Shown here: positions 10,490 to 23,740 of the stretch, one piece after another
Position numbering within the stretch: the first letter of the stretch is position 1
Layout of the letters: every line of letters starts with the position of its first letter
Assembly: GCA_030998015.1 (NCBI GenBank)
Contig: JARWMV010000089.1
Coordinates: forward strand, 1-64,000
DNA: 64,000 nt
Source: Ceratorhiza oryzae-sativae
Lineage: Eukaryota; Basidiomycota; Agaricomycetes; Cantharellales; Ceratobasidiaceae
Direction of reading: 5' to 3'
Translations under genes and position numbers: made by a program
The notes under the pieces: generated by a model
The model's database searches: none
Told to the model about the DNA's origin: nothing
What the model saw: only the letters and a program-made list of their open reading frames with translations

Positions 10490-12586
10490 TTAGGCCTGCT
10501 TGCAACCTGAGCAACAGGGGCCAGCAGCAGTTTGTTCAACATTGGTCAACACCTGTAATAGACATGTGAGTACAATGACATCATGATCAAGCTTGTACTC
10601 ACCTTGCCATGACTAGTGCTCTGCTTTCCTGCCATGCCTGGACCTGCAACTCCATGCTTGCCATCAGCTACAGCCTTGCCCTTGTTGTTCAAATGGGTGC
10701 GTGCTGGCTTCTTCGCCTTGTTGTCCTTTGTAGCTGCTGACTGGGGGGTATTGGTGTTGGGGGCTTTGGGGTTGAGACTGGCAGTAGGAGCTGCGTTTGA
10801 CACAGTCTTGTGAGCACAGGTGCCACCTTTACCATGGACTGGTGGCAAGGGAGTGCACACATCAACAGACAGGTTGTAATTGGGGTTGTCAATGAACTTG
10901 TGGATGAACTCCTTGTATGCAGCCAGCAGACGCTTTATCTCCCCTTTGGCAAAACAGTGAGCATACCTACAGACCATTTCTACCTCCTCAACTGTGTACT
11001 CCTTGCTGTGCCACATAATCATCAAGTCAGACGTCTTGTTCTCACCCCCAAACGGGGAGTTAGGCCCAGGTGTGTGATTGTTATTCATGGCATCAACAGC
11101 ACCAGTGGCTGACAGTGCAGGTGGCAAGGGAGTAGTAGGCTTGGGAGGTGGGCATGTCTGTTTGCCATCTGGGGCAGTGACTTGGGCTGAGCCAACAGCA
11201 GCAGACATGGTACTGGGAGCAGATGTAGTGCTGGGAGCAGATGTGGTGCTGGGAGCAGGTGTAGAAACAGTGCTGGGAGCTGTAGTGGGAGTAGAGTTGG
11301 GAGCAGAGCCAGAAGTAGGTGCAGGACTTGACGTCAGGGGAGATGTGGTTGCACAAGAGGCACCCCTGGATGTGTTCGTAGGTGCAGGAACAGAGGTTGA
11401 ACAAGCAGATGTGTGGTTAGCAGGCTGAGCAGATGCTGAGTGAGGAACTGGACGAGGAGCTGGACAAGTAGCATGCTTTAGCACGATAGGCATGGTCTCA
11501 GATATACTAAATTTGCCCTCGTCTTCATCTTTAAATAGAAATTAGCACGCATATATGTACTTAATCAGGACATACCATTGTCCTGGGGTGGTGCAGACAT
11601 AACCACAGACCGGTCACCACCCTGTTGAATCACAGATGAATCAGCCATGTCTGAATCCACCTGGCTGATATCGCCCCATCCCTTCCTATGGCCCACAACC
11701 GTGCTCTGTTGAGGAGCAGTGGTAGCCTCGTCATCGGATTCGCCATTGTCGGGGAGGCTCATGTTGATGGTCTTGTTCCCAGCTTGTACAGCTGGGGAAG
11801 GTGATGACTTGGCTGCTCGAGCCCGCTTTGAGGTCTTCGATTTGGCTGGAGAGCCGCCCGCAGGCTGCTTGTGAGGCCGTCCCCGCTTCCGAATCGTGAT
11901 CTTGGGGACAGAAAAAGTGGCCTTGCGCCTCTCCTTGCTTCTTTTGGCTCGACTGGCTGACTGACGAAGGATCATCCCTGTCAGCGCCCAGACACACCAA
12001 AAGTGACCCTTGCGGAACACTTCAAACTCGGGGTGCATCTTCACAAACTATACGATAGATGTTAGTGACAGTACGCAATAGGGGGGTCTAACGGCTTACC
12101 TTCTTCACGCAGTGGACTAGAGCATCGCGACTCTGGTTCGAAATAGTCTTCTCCATATCAATCACCTTGCACTGCCAAAGGATGGCTGCCATGTCGCCCT
12201 GAAATATAAAATGGATCAGTATAATGTGTGATAAATGAAATAGAGACTTACACGAAAGACCTTGTAATCCGCATCAGGCATCTTTAAGGTCACCTGGAGG
12301 TTATAGCCCTCAGGCGGGCCTCGGCCTGCAGAACCATTCGGCTTGTTGCAAAGCTCGAAACGGAGCGGGAGCGATTCGGTCCCATTGATATCGTTGTTCG
12401 CATCTTCAGCGCCAAAGACTTTACCGTCTGAGATACGAACAGGCACCATCTTGCCATCAACCTTGGCCAACTGGTAACCTACAAGTTGGAAGGTTAGCGC
12501 GGGACACGTGTATTACAAGTACTAGACTGTTAGTACTGACCACTTGACGCAAAGGCGGCCATAATGGCCTTCATCACGTCCGACAT
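10490..12586 (-). CDS. Unrecognised 610-aa protein with AT-hook, six exons
   Basis: A hand-built model with six exons (12586-12541, 12478-12252, 12198-12100, 12047-11576, 11528-10603, 10552-10490) has good GT/AG sites at every junction and one open frame of 610 codons. The N-terminal third (MSDVMKAIMAAFASSG, ending near ALTGMILRQ) looks like a folded domain I do not recognise. It is followed by a basic stretch with an AT-hook core (KRGRPHK), then a low-complexity region of about 100 residues rich in Ser/Thr/Pro/Ala, a short helical segment (EVEMVCRYAHCFAKGEIKRLL) and a Cys-rich end (GPCCSGCKQA). Nuclear DNA binding is a reasonable inference from the AT-hook. It lies divergently from a Tnp2 transposase gene and may be an accessory gene of a transposon. 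Confidence 0.7.
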
Positions 12587-13020
12587 AGTACCAGTGCACA
12601 AAGAGCGAAGAGGGGAGGGGATGAACAACAACGAACAGGCAGTGGTGGTTAAAAAGAGAACGAAAGGATAGTTTGAAACTGGCTGAAAAGAGAAGGGTTC
12701 AAGGGTCGAAGCGCCGAAAACGCCACATTCTATTGGCGGCGCGCGGATATTGTGAAAGTCCAGTGGACGTCACGTAAATCCATCTTGGATGCTTCAGTAG
12801 TCCAGGGTATAGAGCTTGTGGCAACAATGTTCCAGTACTTGCGCGCATTGCATTTAATCTTCCAATTTGTGCACCTTGAGACGAACAACAGTTATGTAAA
12901 TGAGTGTATATTGCAAAATTACATGCATAACGGTACAGCGAAAAGATCTGCTGTGTAAGAAGAAGTAGAATGAATCAATTGTCTCGATCAATGAACACAA
13001 GCAGTGTATATACGATTTAG
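12587..13020. other. Upstream region of the AT-hook gene
   Basis: This holds the promoter side of the minus-strand gene at 10490-12586. I see no clear TATA box and no reading frame with family motifs. One GTCCAGTGGAC near-palindrome at 12757 resembles words repeated at 10150-10190. Confidence 0.3.
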
Positions 13021-13027
13021 AAAGCGT

Positions 13028-13468
<441 letters not shown>

Positions 13469-13479
13469 CTGAAAGCCAT

Positions 13480-14334
13480 GTATTTTGATCAACGTATAAG
13501 ATATTGTATCAACAAAATGCGTACCTAGTTGGCGACTGGATCTTCAATGGATGATTCGTCGTGAAGATTGTTATAGAATGAGTGATGATGAACTGAATCT
13601 ATGGATGAGAGCGAGTTGAGAGTAGGTTCGTGAGCGGATGTACTGGTAAATCACTCACAGAAGAGGCGGGAAAGGGGACAGGGCGGTAGAAGGGTGCTGA
13701 TGGGTCAAGTTACGCACCATTCAGCCGTTTTGTACATCACGGCAGGCCAGGGACAACACGTTGCCCAATCTAGTGCATGGAGCTTGTCCGCCTATTGACG
13801 TACGATCTAGGTAGGAATGAGAGAAATTAGCGGCCGACAACTGTTCGTGCAATGAGATACGGGCACGAGGCTTACCTGCACACTCCAGAAGATCTCAAAG
13901 TTCAAGGGTTATGGAACCACGGGGCCCAGTGACTACAGAATGAATTGAAGGCGAGACAGTGGTTGAGGGAACCGGGCTGACATTGTACGTACTATGAGTA
14001 GGTGCCAGGGTTAGCAGGTACGAACATGGAGAGAAGATATGTACATTTAGCCATGCGCCAACTGCCACCAAAGCCGTATGGTGTTTTGTATCTTGGTAGC
14101 TGAGGTTGAGGGGAATTTTAGGCAGGATGATTGGCTGCTACGCCGAGGTCGTTGTGGTGACGGTGTTCGTAGTCGGAGGCAAAGTCGGGTTATGGTTGCA
14201 GCGAGGATGCTAGGGGGAGTGGCTGTGCAGGCACGTTTTTTGATCGCCAAAGTCAGGTTCCCCTCTCAACTTGACAAGGTCGTTTAAGATACGACTCCAC
14301 ATTCTCTGTCCCTCAACCTTCGTCTGCGTCCACT
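13480..14334. other. Upstream region of the Tnp2 transposase gene
   Basis: I see no supportable gene here. The short open frames lack family motifs. The stretch lies between the CK1-H2B chimera and the transposase start and should contain the left terminus of that transposon if one survives. I searched by eye for a CACTA/CACTG terminal repeat matching the right side and did not find it. Confidence 0.35.
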
Positions 14335-17300
14335 ATGCTCTACTGCCGATGCTGTGGCGGCCAATTCAACGATCCTCAACAATTGCGCCGACATCGCCTC
14401 GAACGCAAGCGCCGCCTTGTGGCCCGGCTCAACGCTGAAGCTGAAGCCGAGAACGCCAATGCTGGCCCCGCGAACCTACCCCCCAACGAGGACCCCCCTC
14501 TTCCTGACGCCGGCCCGGCCGATTACCATCAGCCTGCACCTAACAACGTACCCTTGGACGACAACGCACCAATTCTTGGCAACGTAGGCCAGCCCAACGA
14601 TGATCTAGCACCTCCAGTCCCCGAGGACAACGTGCCGGTCGTGGATGCTGAAATGGACTGGCGAGACATTGACCTGGTTGCGCTGATCGCTAACGAGGTT
14701 GACAAAGACGATGGTAAGTGTACTTGATCCCTTGCCGGAAGAATCTAGCTAACCAGTTACCTATTCTTATTTAGACTTCCTAGACGACCCGGATGAATTA
14801 GAATTCATGGCCGGACTAGAGCTTGAAGATGAGGACGAGGCGTTTGAGCCGCCGCCCCGTATGCTCACACATTCTTGCTTGCATGTAGTCGCTCATGTTT
14901 TGTTCTCTAGACCTCAATCTCAGACCTGGCGGGGTACGAAACCGTCCAGTGACGATCGAGGACTGGGATCTCGAAGGGGAAGCTGACTTTTCGCCGCCCG
15001 AATCCATCGTCGACGACGCTTTCGTTGCCGGCGATCGACGAGACCCCGATTATGTCGAACACGACGAACCGCTGGGCCAGAATGCGGACGAAGAACCGGA
15101 CATGAACGATGAGGATCTTTTGGCTTTCCTGCGTCAGATAATGGGCAACCTTGCCGAGGAAGAGTGGATTGACATTTGTGAGTGTATCATATTACACTAT
15201 TATAGCTAACTAACGGTACAGTAGTTGAGCGCGAAGTAAGTGACACGAATCGTAAAACCCTCAAGTTCCTAGCTGCGCGCCTGCGCACACACTTTCCGCG
15301 CGAGCTATACGAGGATCTTCGCCTGCACGTCTGCGAGGAGCTTGGACTCCCGAGCGACTTTGTTGCCTGGCGAAGACTCAAGGTCTTGGCTAGAGGTCTG
15401 GAGTCGGAGGCTTTCGACTGTTGTATTAACTCTTGCTGCTGTTTTCTTGGTAAATTTGCGAATGACCAAGCATGTCGCTACTGCCGCCAGGCCCGATACA
15501 AGGCTAACGGACAGCCGCGCCGTGTATTTCACTATACTCCGCTGATCCCTCAGCTGATTGGCCTTTTCCAGAGCCCCGACTCAATCAAGAATATGCGTCA
15601 TCGCGTCAAGCATGAAGCATACCGGGCGGCGAATCCTGGCCTGTTCGAGGACGTATTTGACGGTGAGATTTATCGTACTCTCCGGAGGACTAGGCTTAAG
15701 GCGAACAACCCCTATCGGTACTTTGACTCCCCTGACGATATTGCACTCGGGCTGGCAACTGATGGGTTTACTCTCTTCAAGCGACGGCACAAGGGGCGCT
15801 CAACTGCGTGGCCGCTTATCCTTGTCAACTATAACTTGCACCCCTCTATTCGGACTAGGCTGGAAAACGCCATTTGTGTCGGCGTGATACCTGGCCCCAA
15901 CGAATGTAAGGACATCAACTCTTTCCTTGTCCCACTCGTCGAAGAATTGGAACAGCTGGCGCAGGGTGTTGGCGCCTCCAAGGTTGCTTCGGGAGAGGAC
16001 AATTTTGAGGGCGATGGGATTGAATTTATCTTGCACGCGTTTCTAATTATCTTGTTTGGTGATATTCCTGCTATATCAAAACTGCTTTTACTGAAAGGAC
16101 ATAACGCGATCTCGCCGTGCCGGACATGTACACACTCGTCGACGCCATATACATTGCGGCGCCCGGAACATGCCGACAAAATCCTCTATTATATTCCTCT
16201 GACCGGGCCAGACGATGAGGAGCCGACTTTACCAGGTGATCTAATGTATCGCACTCACAGGACCATGTTACGTGCTTACAGCCAGCTTGACGAGGCACTG
16301 AGGGTTGGGATTCGGGAGGAGCTCGCCAAGCAGTTTGGCCTTCACGGTCGGCCCATTTTTGCGCGCCTCGGATCGATTGACCTCTCAAGCTGTGCTCCAT
16401 ACGAATTGATGCACCTTATCTTCGAGAACTTGGTGCCGAACATGGTTAACCATTGGAAAGGGACATTCAAATGGGTCAGCCAGGCTGAGGATCCCTATGC
16501 TCTGGACGGCGGCCAATGGAAGATAATCGGGGAGCTCACCGAGCAAGCGAACCGTACGATACCGTTTCAGTTCGTTGGCACTCTGCCAAACATCGACATC
16601 GACATGGGTCTCTACAAAGCCGAGGCATTTTCGTTCTGGTTTGTATATCTAGGGCCAATTTTACTCAGTGGACGACTCCCTCGGGAGCATTACAGGTATG
16701 TAATTCGTCTCTTGCCGAAACAATCTGCTGACTTGAATCATCTTAGACACTATCTAAATATGCGCGAGATCGTAATCTGGTGTCTTCAGTTCGAAATCTC
16801 AACCGAAGAGGTCGACGAACTCGAACGAATGGTCAACGAGTGGGTCATAGACTATGAAAGGTTGGTACTACATTGACGTTTTATGATGTTTTCCGTATCT
16901 CACGCTCTCGAATAGACTGTATTACGACCATAAACGTGACCGACTTCCATCTTGTGTACTTACAATACATGCACTCCTGCATATACCGTATTACATCCGA
17001 AAGACCGGTCCGCTTTCTACGACGTGGTCATTCGTCATGGAACGATTCTGCGGCTACCTACTTCGACCAGCCCTAGCGAATCGAGTTCGGGTCTACGAAT
17101 ATCTCGACAACTTCATTCGACGTCGCGCGCAGATGCAGATCGTGTCTCGTTCACTCAATATGCCTGAGCTGATTACTCGACCCACCCCTTTGAGACTCGA
17201 ACATGGAGAGCTGATATCATCAAAAGAGAAGATATACGCCTTCCGTAAGTCATTACATGTGCGTTTCCCTTGTATCCATTCATTAATCTACAACGTACTT

Positions 17301-18051
17301 CAAGTTCCAGACTATGTACTCGGACTACCAGCCGACGACACTCCCAGACTCAGCATGCAGCTCAAAGGGCAGATAACTCGATACTTTGGACCTGTAGAGG
17401 GGTGGCCTAATGCTACTTTTCGGGAACTGCATGATCGAGTTGCCTGGGACACTATGATCCGTTACGGTCGTTTTCGCATGGCGAGTGGGGGGGATAGGGT
17501 TCGTGTAGCTGAATTGATCAAAGAAGACACTATCGTACGCGATAATTCGTTCATCAGGGTAAGTCCATACACGCATTATTACCGTAGCCTATTCGCTAAT
17601 TTATCGCTTCGGCTAGTACGAACTCTTACCTGATGCGAATCCCAATCGCAATCGCGTCGCATATAGGGCACAGCGCGTGATTCACTATGGTCAAGTACTC
17701 GATGTTTACTATCTTGAGTGGATCCAGAACGTGGCGTGAGTTTTTGATATATCTTATTCTCCTGCATGTGTATTAACATGTTCAAGAACCGACGCCCGGA
17801 CGCCATACCTACTTGCTCGGGTTAGGGAATGCGTGACCAACGGCCGGGATGCCTCACTACCGCAAAACCCCGTTGTGACGTATGATCGATTGAAATCCCC
17901 AGAGATCATCAACCTCGGCACAGTGCATGCCGTGGTTGGGAGGATCAAAGTCCCGGGCGGCCAACATACACACGCAATCATTGATCAAAGCCGGGGCGCA
18001 CGAACGCAGTTTAACGACAATCAAGGTTTTCCCGACGCCGAACTGAACTAG
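14335..18051 (+). CDS. Tnp2-type (Transposase_21) CACTA transposase, nine exons, intact
   Basis: Nine exons (14335-14713, 14775-14858, 14911-15177, 15222-16695, 16747-16860, 16916-17244, 17311-17558, 17617-17735, 17787-18051) with canonical sites give one open frame of 1,092 codons. A Cys/His finger (CRCCGGQF...RRHR) starts the protein and an acidic region follows. The Tnp2 core then shows CRYCRQARYK, GLATDGFTLFKR with the first acidic residue, WPLILVNYNL, GVIPGPNE, LFGDIPAISKL, GHNAISPCRTC, and the late block CVLTIHALLHIPYYIR...WSFVMERFCG. This family moves En/Spm (CACTA) DNA transposons by cut and paste in the nucleus. No stop or frameshift was found, which stands out among the decayed elements around it. 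Confidence 0.85.
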
Positions 18052-18600
18052 CTGCGTTGATACACACCGACTGCTCCTTCCTCCTTATTTCGTTCCCGTC
18101 TCTTTCTCTTAGTTTCCACCTATCATTATCCATTTCTTTCTGGTTTCTCCTTTGCTGGGCCTCGATTGCTTCAATGTTCGTTTACTACATATCGTGACTT
18201 CGTTTCCTCCATGTATTGCTAGTTTTATATCATCTAGAGCTCATTTCGGTCTTGGCTTATTGTACCGCTTGCCTAATTTCCTCATCCAGCTACAGCCATC
18301 ACCCTTTCGCATTGTACATGTATGTATCTGAGTCTTATATACGAACCGACGGGACTTAACTCGGTCCACGGGACTTACGTCAATCCAGGGACCGCTTCGA
18401 AATCCAAAAATCTGGGCGCCCCAGCCCATCTTGAGCCCAAAATTGTACCTGTTCTTTGACGGGACCTGCCAAAGTCCCGCGCGAAATGCCAGGAAGTCCT
18501 GTTTAGCCCAGGGGACTTAAGGGAAAACCGGCGACTTCCTACAGTGTTGTCCCAATACTCCAACCTCTACTCGTCTACGTATCCGCTGCTCTCCTCTCTA
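18052..18600. other. 3' side of the Tnp2 gene, candidate element terminus
   Basis: After the stop codon come a pyrimidine-rich stretch and, at 18340-18545, a GC-rich run in which GGGACTT and related words recur (18353, 18370, 18470, 18521), ending ...CGACTTCCTACAGTG. CAGTG would fit the right end of a CACTG-type element. The Plavaka-like gene starts within about 60 bp. The boundary is inference. Confidence 0.35.
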
Positions 18601-18602
18601 TT

Positions 18603-21600
18603 ATGGCACCGAGCCACCCTTACACCTGTATCTGCCTTAAACGACAATTCAGCTCTCCAAGGGCACCTACTATGCACGAAAATGCATGTCCTGTTGTGGC
18701 TGAGCATGATCGCCACCTGTATTCTCCCTACCGGCAACAACCCCGACATAAGAAATTGTATCACCATACCCCAACCTCACAAAAAATTGTAGCGTCAAAT
18801 AAGACTCATAGTTATCCTTGTGAGGATACCCTCATAAGCTCAGCACTGGTGTGACTTATGTTATTTCATTAGCATCTAAGTTACTGAAACCACCAGCTGC
18901 CAGGATACTAGCAGTGGTGACTGCATTATCTCTGATGATCCAGGTGACATTGGGGTTCACCATGATGATCTTGGCATTGCCGCTGCGGTTACAATACCTA
19001 CCTATCCCATCACTTGCTCTTGTACTTGACATATGCTTGAAACTCATTGTGACATGTTCGATATCCTTCCCAAAGCTCCACCTGTGCTCCTTGAGACCCT
19101 TGCACCTGAACCTAATCAGTCTGCTGCTCACACGCGCTTACGGTTCACTCCTTTCGAAACACCAGTTGACTCTTTTGGCCAATTTCGTACCTATACATCA
19201 AGACTGCTAACAATTCTGGACAGTGATGCAGCACTAGATGATTTCACTGACCTGGATCTTGCCTTCAATACCTCTAATGACCCCCTGATAAGTACCTTGC
19301 TATGTGATGCAATAGCTCCATGTCCCAACTTGTCTACTTTCTACCTCTTGCATTGGTTCTGCAAGCAATCAAAAAATTCTATGGAGAGCCAGAAAGAGTT
19401 GGTGGATGAAGTCTTACTCCAACAATACTTCAACGCTTCCAACTTGGCCAATGTAGATTTGAAGGCCATGGATAAGGAGCTTGCTGCAGCAGCATCACAT
19501 GCTTCACCGGGCAATGAAACGTTCACTACAGCTGAGGGTTGGAAGGCAAGATCTGTGCCAGTCCAAGTGCCAACATTGCAAAAGGGGTTCAACTGAGGCT
19601 CAAGGATGGGTCACCAAGTAATGGTTCCAGGTGAGCTAACACAAAATCTCTTTAATTAATTAATTAATTAATTATCCTCTATACTAGGTTTGCACTCATG
19701 CACAATTCTGAAAGGCATATGTAAGGGATTCACCCAAAACAACACTACCCATTTCCACTACAAACTGTTCACACTCTCATGGATACTGCCCAACAAGCCC
19801 AAATCAAAAGCACAAACGCTGATGGGCGAAATATATAATTTGCCAGCAATGATCGAGGCTCACAAGGAGATACAAAAACTTAAAATTTCAGACAAGGACT
19901 GTACCCTCCCTCAAGTAGTTGCTGCAGTTATGTTTGGATTGGATGCAGTGCAGCTTGGTGCATTCAGCACCAAAAAGGCATGGATGATGTATATGTGGCT
20001 AGGTAATCTTAGCAAGTACAAGTGCTGCAAGCCAAACTCAGGCTCATGCTTTGACCTTGCACATATTCCATCTGTGAGTACTAGAATATTTTATCTCTAG
20101 ATGTATTACTTACATTCAATCCCAGCTACCTGATAGTGTCAAGGACAAGATCAAAAAGCTTAACGGACACCCACCATCACCCAGTCTCCTGACCCACCTT
20201 CAGTGCAAGCTTATGCACGCTGTTATACAGGAACTTCTTGACACCGATTTCTTGCAAGCTTGGCAGCATGGAATCGTCATCAAATGTGCTGATGGGATAA
20301 AGCGACAAGTGTTTCCTCGCATATTTACTTATTCCGCTGACTATCCTGAGAGGCAAGTCAGTGATTTTAACTTCCAAAATTTATGAATCATAGTCAAACT
20401 AATATATTCCTTTGTAGAGTTTTACTGGCTACAATATGAGACAAGGGTGCATGCCCTTGTCCTCAGTGTTTAGTCCCTCTCAAGCTTGCGCACAAGATGG
20501 GTACTTGTTCCGACATGCAAATCAGGACAAAACGTGCAAGGCATGATAACCTCACACAACAGAAACTTGTTCAGCATGCTTGAGAGGTTATATATAATCA
20601 AAACAAAGCTGTTGATAACACTGAGGTTGTGTCATGGCCTAGACCATGAGCACGATTTTATTATGAATTTTCTATATTTTATAACTTCCTTTTACGATAC
20701 TTTGGACAAGTCCCGTTTATTCAGATATATGCGGTTTATTTACCTTCATGTCACGTGACCCTGTTGTTGTTGACTCAATGTTTGGTGTTACCGGAATGTT
20801 CTGTAGTGACGTGGCACTGTTAGCTTCTTATTGGTCCTGGTATTTGATTTGTACTGCCTCGGCCATGAATATATAAGGGAGAGTCTGAGAGCCTTAAGCC
20901 TCAGAACTCGACCTCCTGTCGTATCCCCTCTACTACCTGTGTGACCTACCAGTCCATAGTCCCTGCCCAGTCCTCTTAAGGACAAGTGCACTTACTACCC
21001 CACCTCCTTGCGTCTTATCGCACCCTCACTGCACGTCCCACCTTAGACGTTGTCAGTAAAGCCTCTGGCATCGCTGCCCATAGGCTTGTCATCACCACTT
21101 AGGTGTTTGACGTTCCTGTTCAGGTCGTAGCTCTGACAGGTTGAACACCTATTACATGCAACTTCACTTATACCAACTGAGGTATGTCTACATGCAAGTG
21201 CACAAAATTTAATTAATAATCCACCAACTGTCTATCTGTAGAACGCCTTCTTGCAGCAGCTCTTACTGTTTAAATTCGATTTTTTTGGCATGTTCGTTGT
21301 TGATCTTCTCCACGAAATTGAACTAGGGGTTTGGAAATTGCTCCTAACGCATCTCCTTCGAATCGTCTACAGCCGCAGGAGCGACACCATAGCTGAGTTT
21401 AACCACAGGTATGTTCCAACAGCCCTTACACATGCACAATTAACAATACATTCAGATTTCGGCAAGTTCCAATGTTTTCAAATTCAACCATCCAGAAGTT
21501 TAGTGAAGATGTTGCCAGCCTAAAGTGCCTGGCTGCAAGAGATTTTGAGGATATCCTACAAGTGAGCTTAATATACTAATTCATGTTACTGTATCCTAAA

Positions 21601-23455
21601 TTTCTCTGGATCTTCTTTAGTGCTGCATGCCTGTCTTCAAAGGACTTTTACCCAACGCCATTGATTCTCAAGTTCAACGTCTCCTTTTCACGCTCTCTTA
21701 TTGGCATGGTCTAGCTAAACTCCGCCAGCACACCACTGCGACGCTCAAAACCCTTTCCGAGGCGACTATCCGATTGGGGAATGAACTACGAGCCTTCCAG
21801 GAAGCTACAAACGATATGGAAGTGTTTGAAACACCTCGGGAATATAGTGCACGACAGCACAAGGCATCTGCAAAAGCACAACGCCAGCAAGCGTCAGCCA
21901 ACATGCCAGCCCAAACAGCACGAAAACTCTGCAAACTAAACTTGAATACACCCAAGTTCCATATGGTTGGGCATTAAGTGGCTGTAATTGCTCATTTTGG
22001 AACAACCGATTCTTTTTCAACTCAAACAGTGAGCTATACTATTCAAATCCAGCCGCATTAGCGTTATCTAAACTCTCATAATTTCTAGACCGAGCTACAG
22101 CATCGGAAAATAAAAGCCCAATGGTTCCGAACAAATATGCGGGACGCCATATTCCAGATGACAAAGATTGGCGATATCGGTGATGCACTAGACACGATTC
22201 AACGCCGTCTTGACAAGCTGGAGAAATCAGTTTCGAGACCGAACAGCCCACAGATTAACGAGAACCCTACGGAAAGCGATCAGCCATACCATATTGGGCA
22301 GAGCGATCGAGCAGAGGACGCTGTCAACATACCGCTGTGGGTACAGGCTCGAGGCCACGAGCCGCCGGTAAAGGTACGTCATTTAACCCACGATTGCAAA
22401 AAACCACGAACCCAACGAATCTTTTTTAGTTCTTCATACGATCGCTGAAGCGGCATTTGCTCGCTCGCATCACCGGAGATCCAGAATTCTCTGAGATCGG
22501 CAAACTGACTTTTTTGAACGATCGTATGTATGCGCATGCCACCCTCCGCATCAACTATACGTCATATGACGTACGTCGGCAACACGACATAATCAACTCT
22601 AAATCCTCGTGCTCATTCATCCTTCTACCAAACGACACTACCGACAACCTGTCCGAACATCCATTTCTCTACGCCAAGGTGCTGGGCATATACCACGCCA
22701 AGGTTCGATTTTGCGACCGTCCGCCCAAGCGGATGGACTTTGTTTGGGTACGCTGGCTAGACTACGATGACGAAAACCCAGGCGGATGGGAAGAGGGCCG
22801 TTTAGATCGTGTACGCTACGGAAAATGTCGAAACGACACCGAACTACTCGATGCATATGGTTTTATCGACCCTCGCCACATCATTCGTGCATGCCATTTG
22901 ATCCCGGACTTTGGACCTGGCCATGTCAAGAACTCGGTTACTCTGACATGCGACGACGAGGAGGGCGACTGGAAATATCATATTGTCAACCGGTAAGTGC
23001 CATTTGTACATATTTTGTCTATACCATTCGCTCAACCAACTTCCGATCTCTAGCTTTGTGGACCGAGATATGCTTATGCGATACTTAGGCGGAGGCATAG
23101 GCCATTTCAGCCATCGTTCTCTCACCGGGTTACAGACAAGCTATGGTATTTATACATCCAACCAGTTAGTTAGATACCCAGCTTACATAGGCATCTATCT
23201 CCAGATATGGAAGATGTTGAATCAGACAACGCTGAGACCAAGCAGCGCGAATATCAAGACACTTTCAACAAGTTTGATGAGGGCCATATCGCAACTGAAG
23301 CAGACCAAGAGATGGATCCACTAAGTGATTGGGGGGATATCGAAGACGATATCGAGGATGAGGTTGCAGAAGATGACGAAATCGCAGGAAGCGACGATGG
23401 GATTGGAGATGCAGACGACGAGGAATTTGATCAAGCGTTTTATGAACTGTAGCTT
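18603..23455 (+). pseudogene. Plavaka-type transposase gene, split by solo LTR A
   Basis: Exons on the plus strand match the Plavaka group of basidiomycete CACTA-superfamily transposases in order: an N-terminal C2H2-like finger (CICLKRQF...HENAC), RLRFTPFETPVDSFG, EGWKARSVPVQVP, HYKLFTLSWI with EIYNLPAMIEAHKEIQ, MMYMWLGNLSKY, DLAHIPSLPD, GACPCPQCLVP, FDFFGMFVVDLLHEIELGVWK, ARDFEDILQ, NLNTPKFHMVGH, AHFGTTDSFS, the helix LDTIQRRLDKLE, INYTSYDVRRQHDIIN, WVRWLDYDDE, ACHLIPDFGPG, FVDRDMLMRYLGGGIGH, and an acidic tail ending at 23452. The frame is broken by a TGA at about 20436, a TAA at 21975, and the 509-bp LTR at 20630. It is no longer functional. Confidence 0.85.
20630..21138 (+). repeat. Solo LTR, gypsy family A (509 bp), TSD GGTTG
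   Basis: It begins TGTCATGGCC and ends GCTCTGACA and is almost identical along its length to the LTR at 123-633. Perfect pentamers GGTTG flank it (20625-20629 and 21139-21143). It carries TATATAAG at 20870-20877. It interrupts the Plavaka transposase gene between the GACPCPQC block and the DLLHEIELG block. No internal sequence remains, so it is a solo LTR younger than the Plavaka copy. Confidence 0.92.
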
Positions 23456-23740
23456 ACGCTCTATACATATTGTTAGAAACTGAAAGTTTGCGTGTTCGTT
23501 ATCATCCATAGATCTTGAATCCAAGAGCGGTATTGCAGGAGCCAGAGTGCTATGTAATATTGGAAGATACCAACAGGTTTCTAGTGACACACCATGATTT
23601 TTGGTGTCTTGGATTTTCTAGGAATCCGGGTCTTTACCTGCAGAAATGGTAATATCCGAGGCAAGTCTTCTATCTCCCTTTCAGCCTGTTCGTGGCTTAC
23701 ATTATTTGATAATCACTAAAAAGCCTTCTATATCTTTGAA
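23456..23740. other. Interval between Plavaka gene and LINE fragment
   Basis: I see no gene here. It presumably includes the right end of the Plavaka element, but no terminal repeat matching the left side near 18545 was found by eye. Confidence 0.3.

Noticed and set aside
10616..11428. Plus-strand frames opposite the AT-hook gene
   Set aside because: They mirror the Ser/Thr/Ala/Pro-rich low-complexity exon and show no splice logic of their own.
18541..18545. CAGTG as proven right terminus of the Tnp2 element
   Set aside because: No matching CACTG start with shared inverted sequence was found left of 14335.
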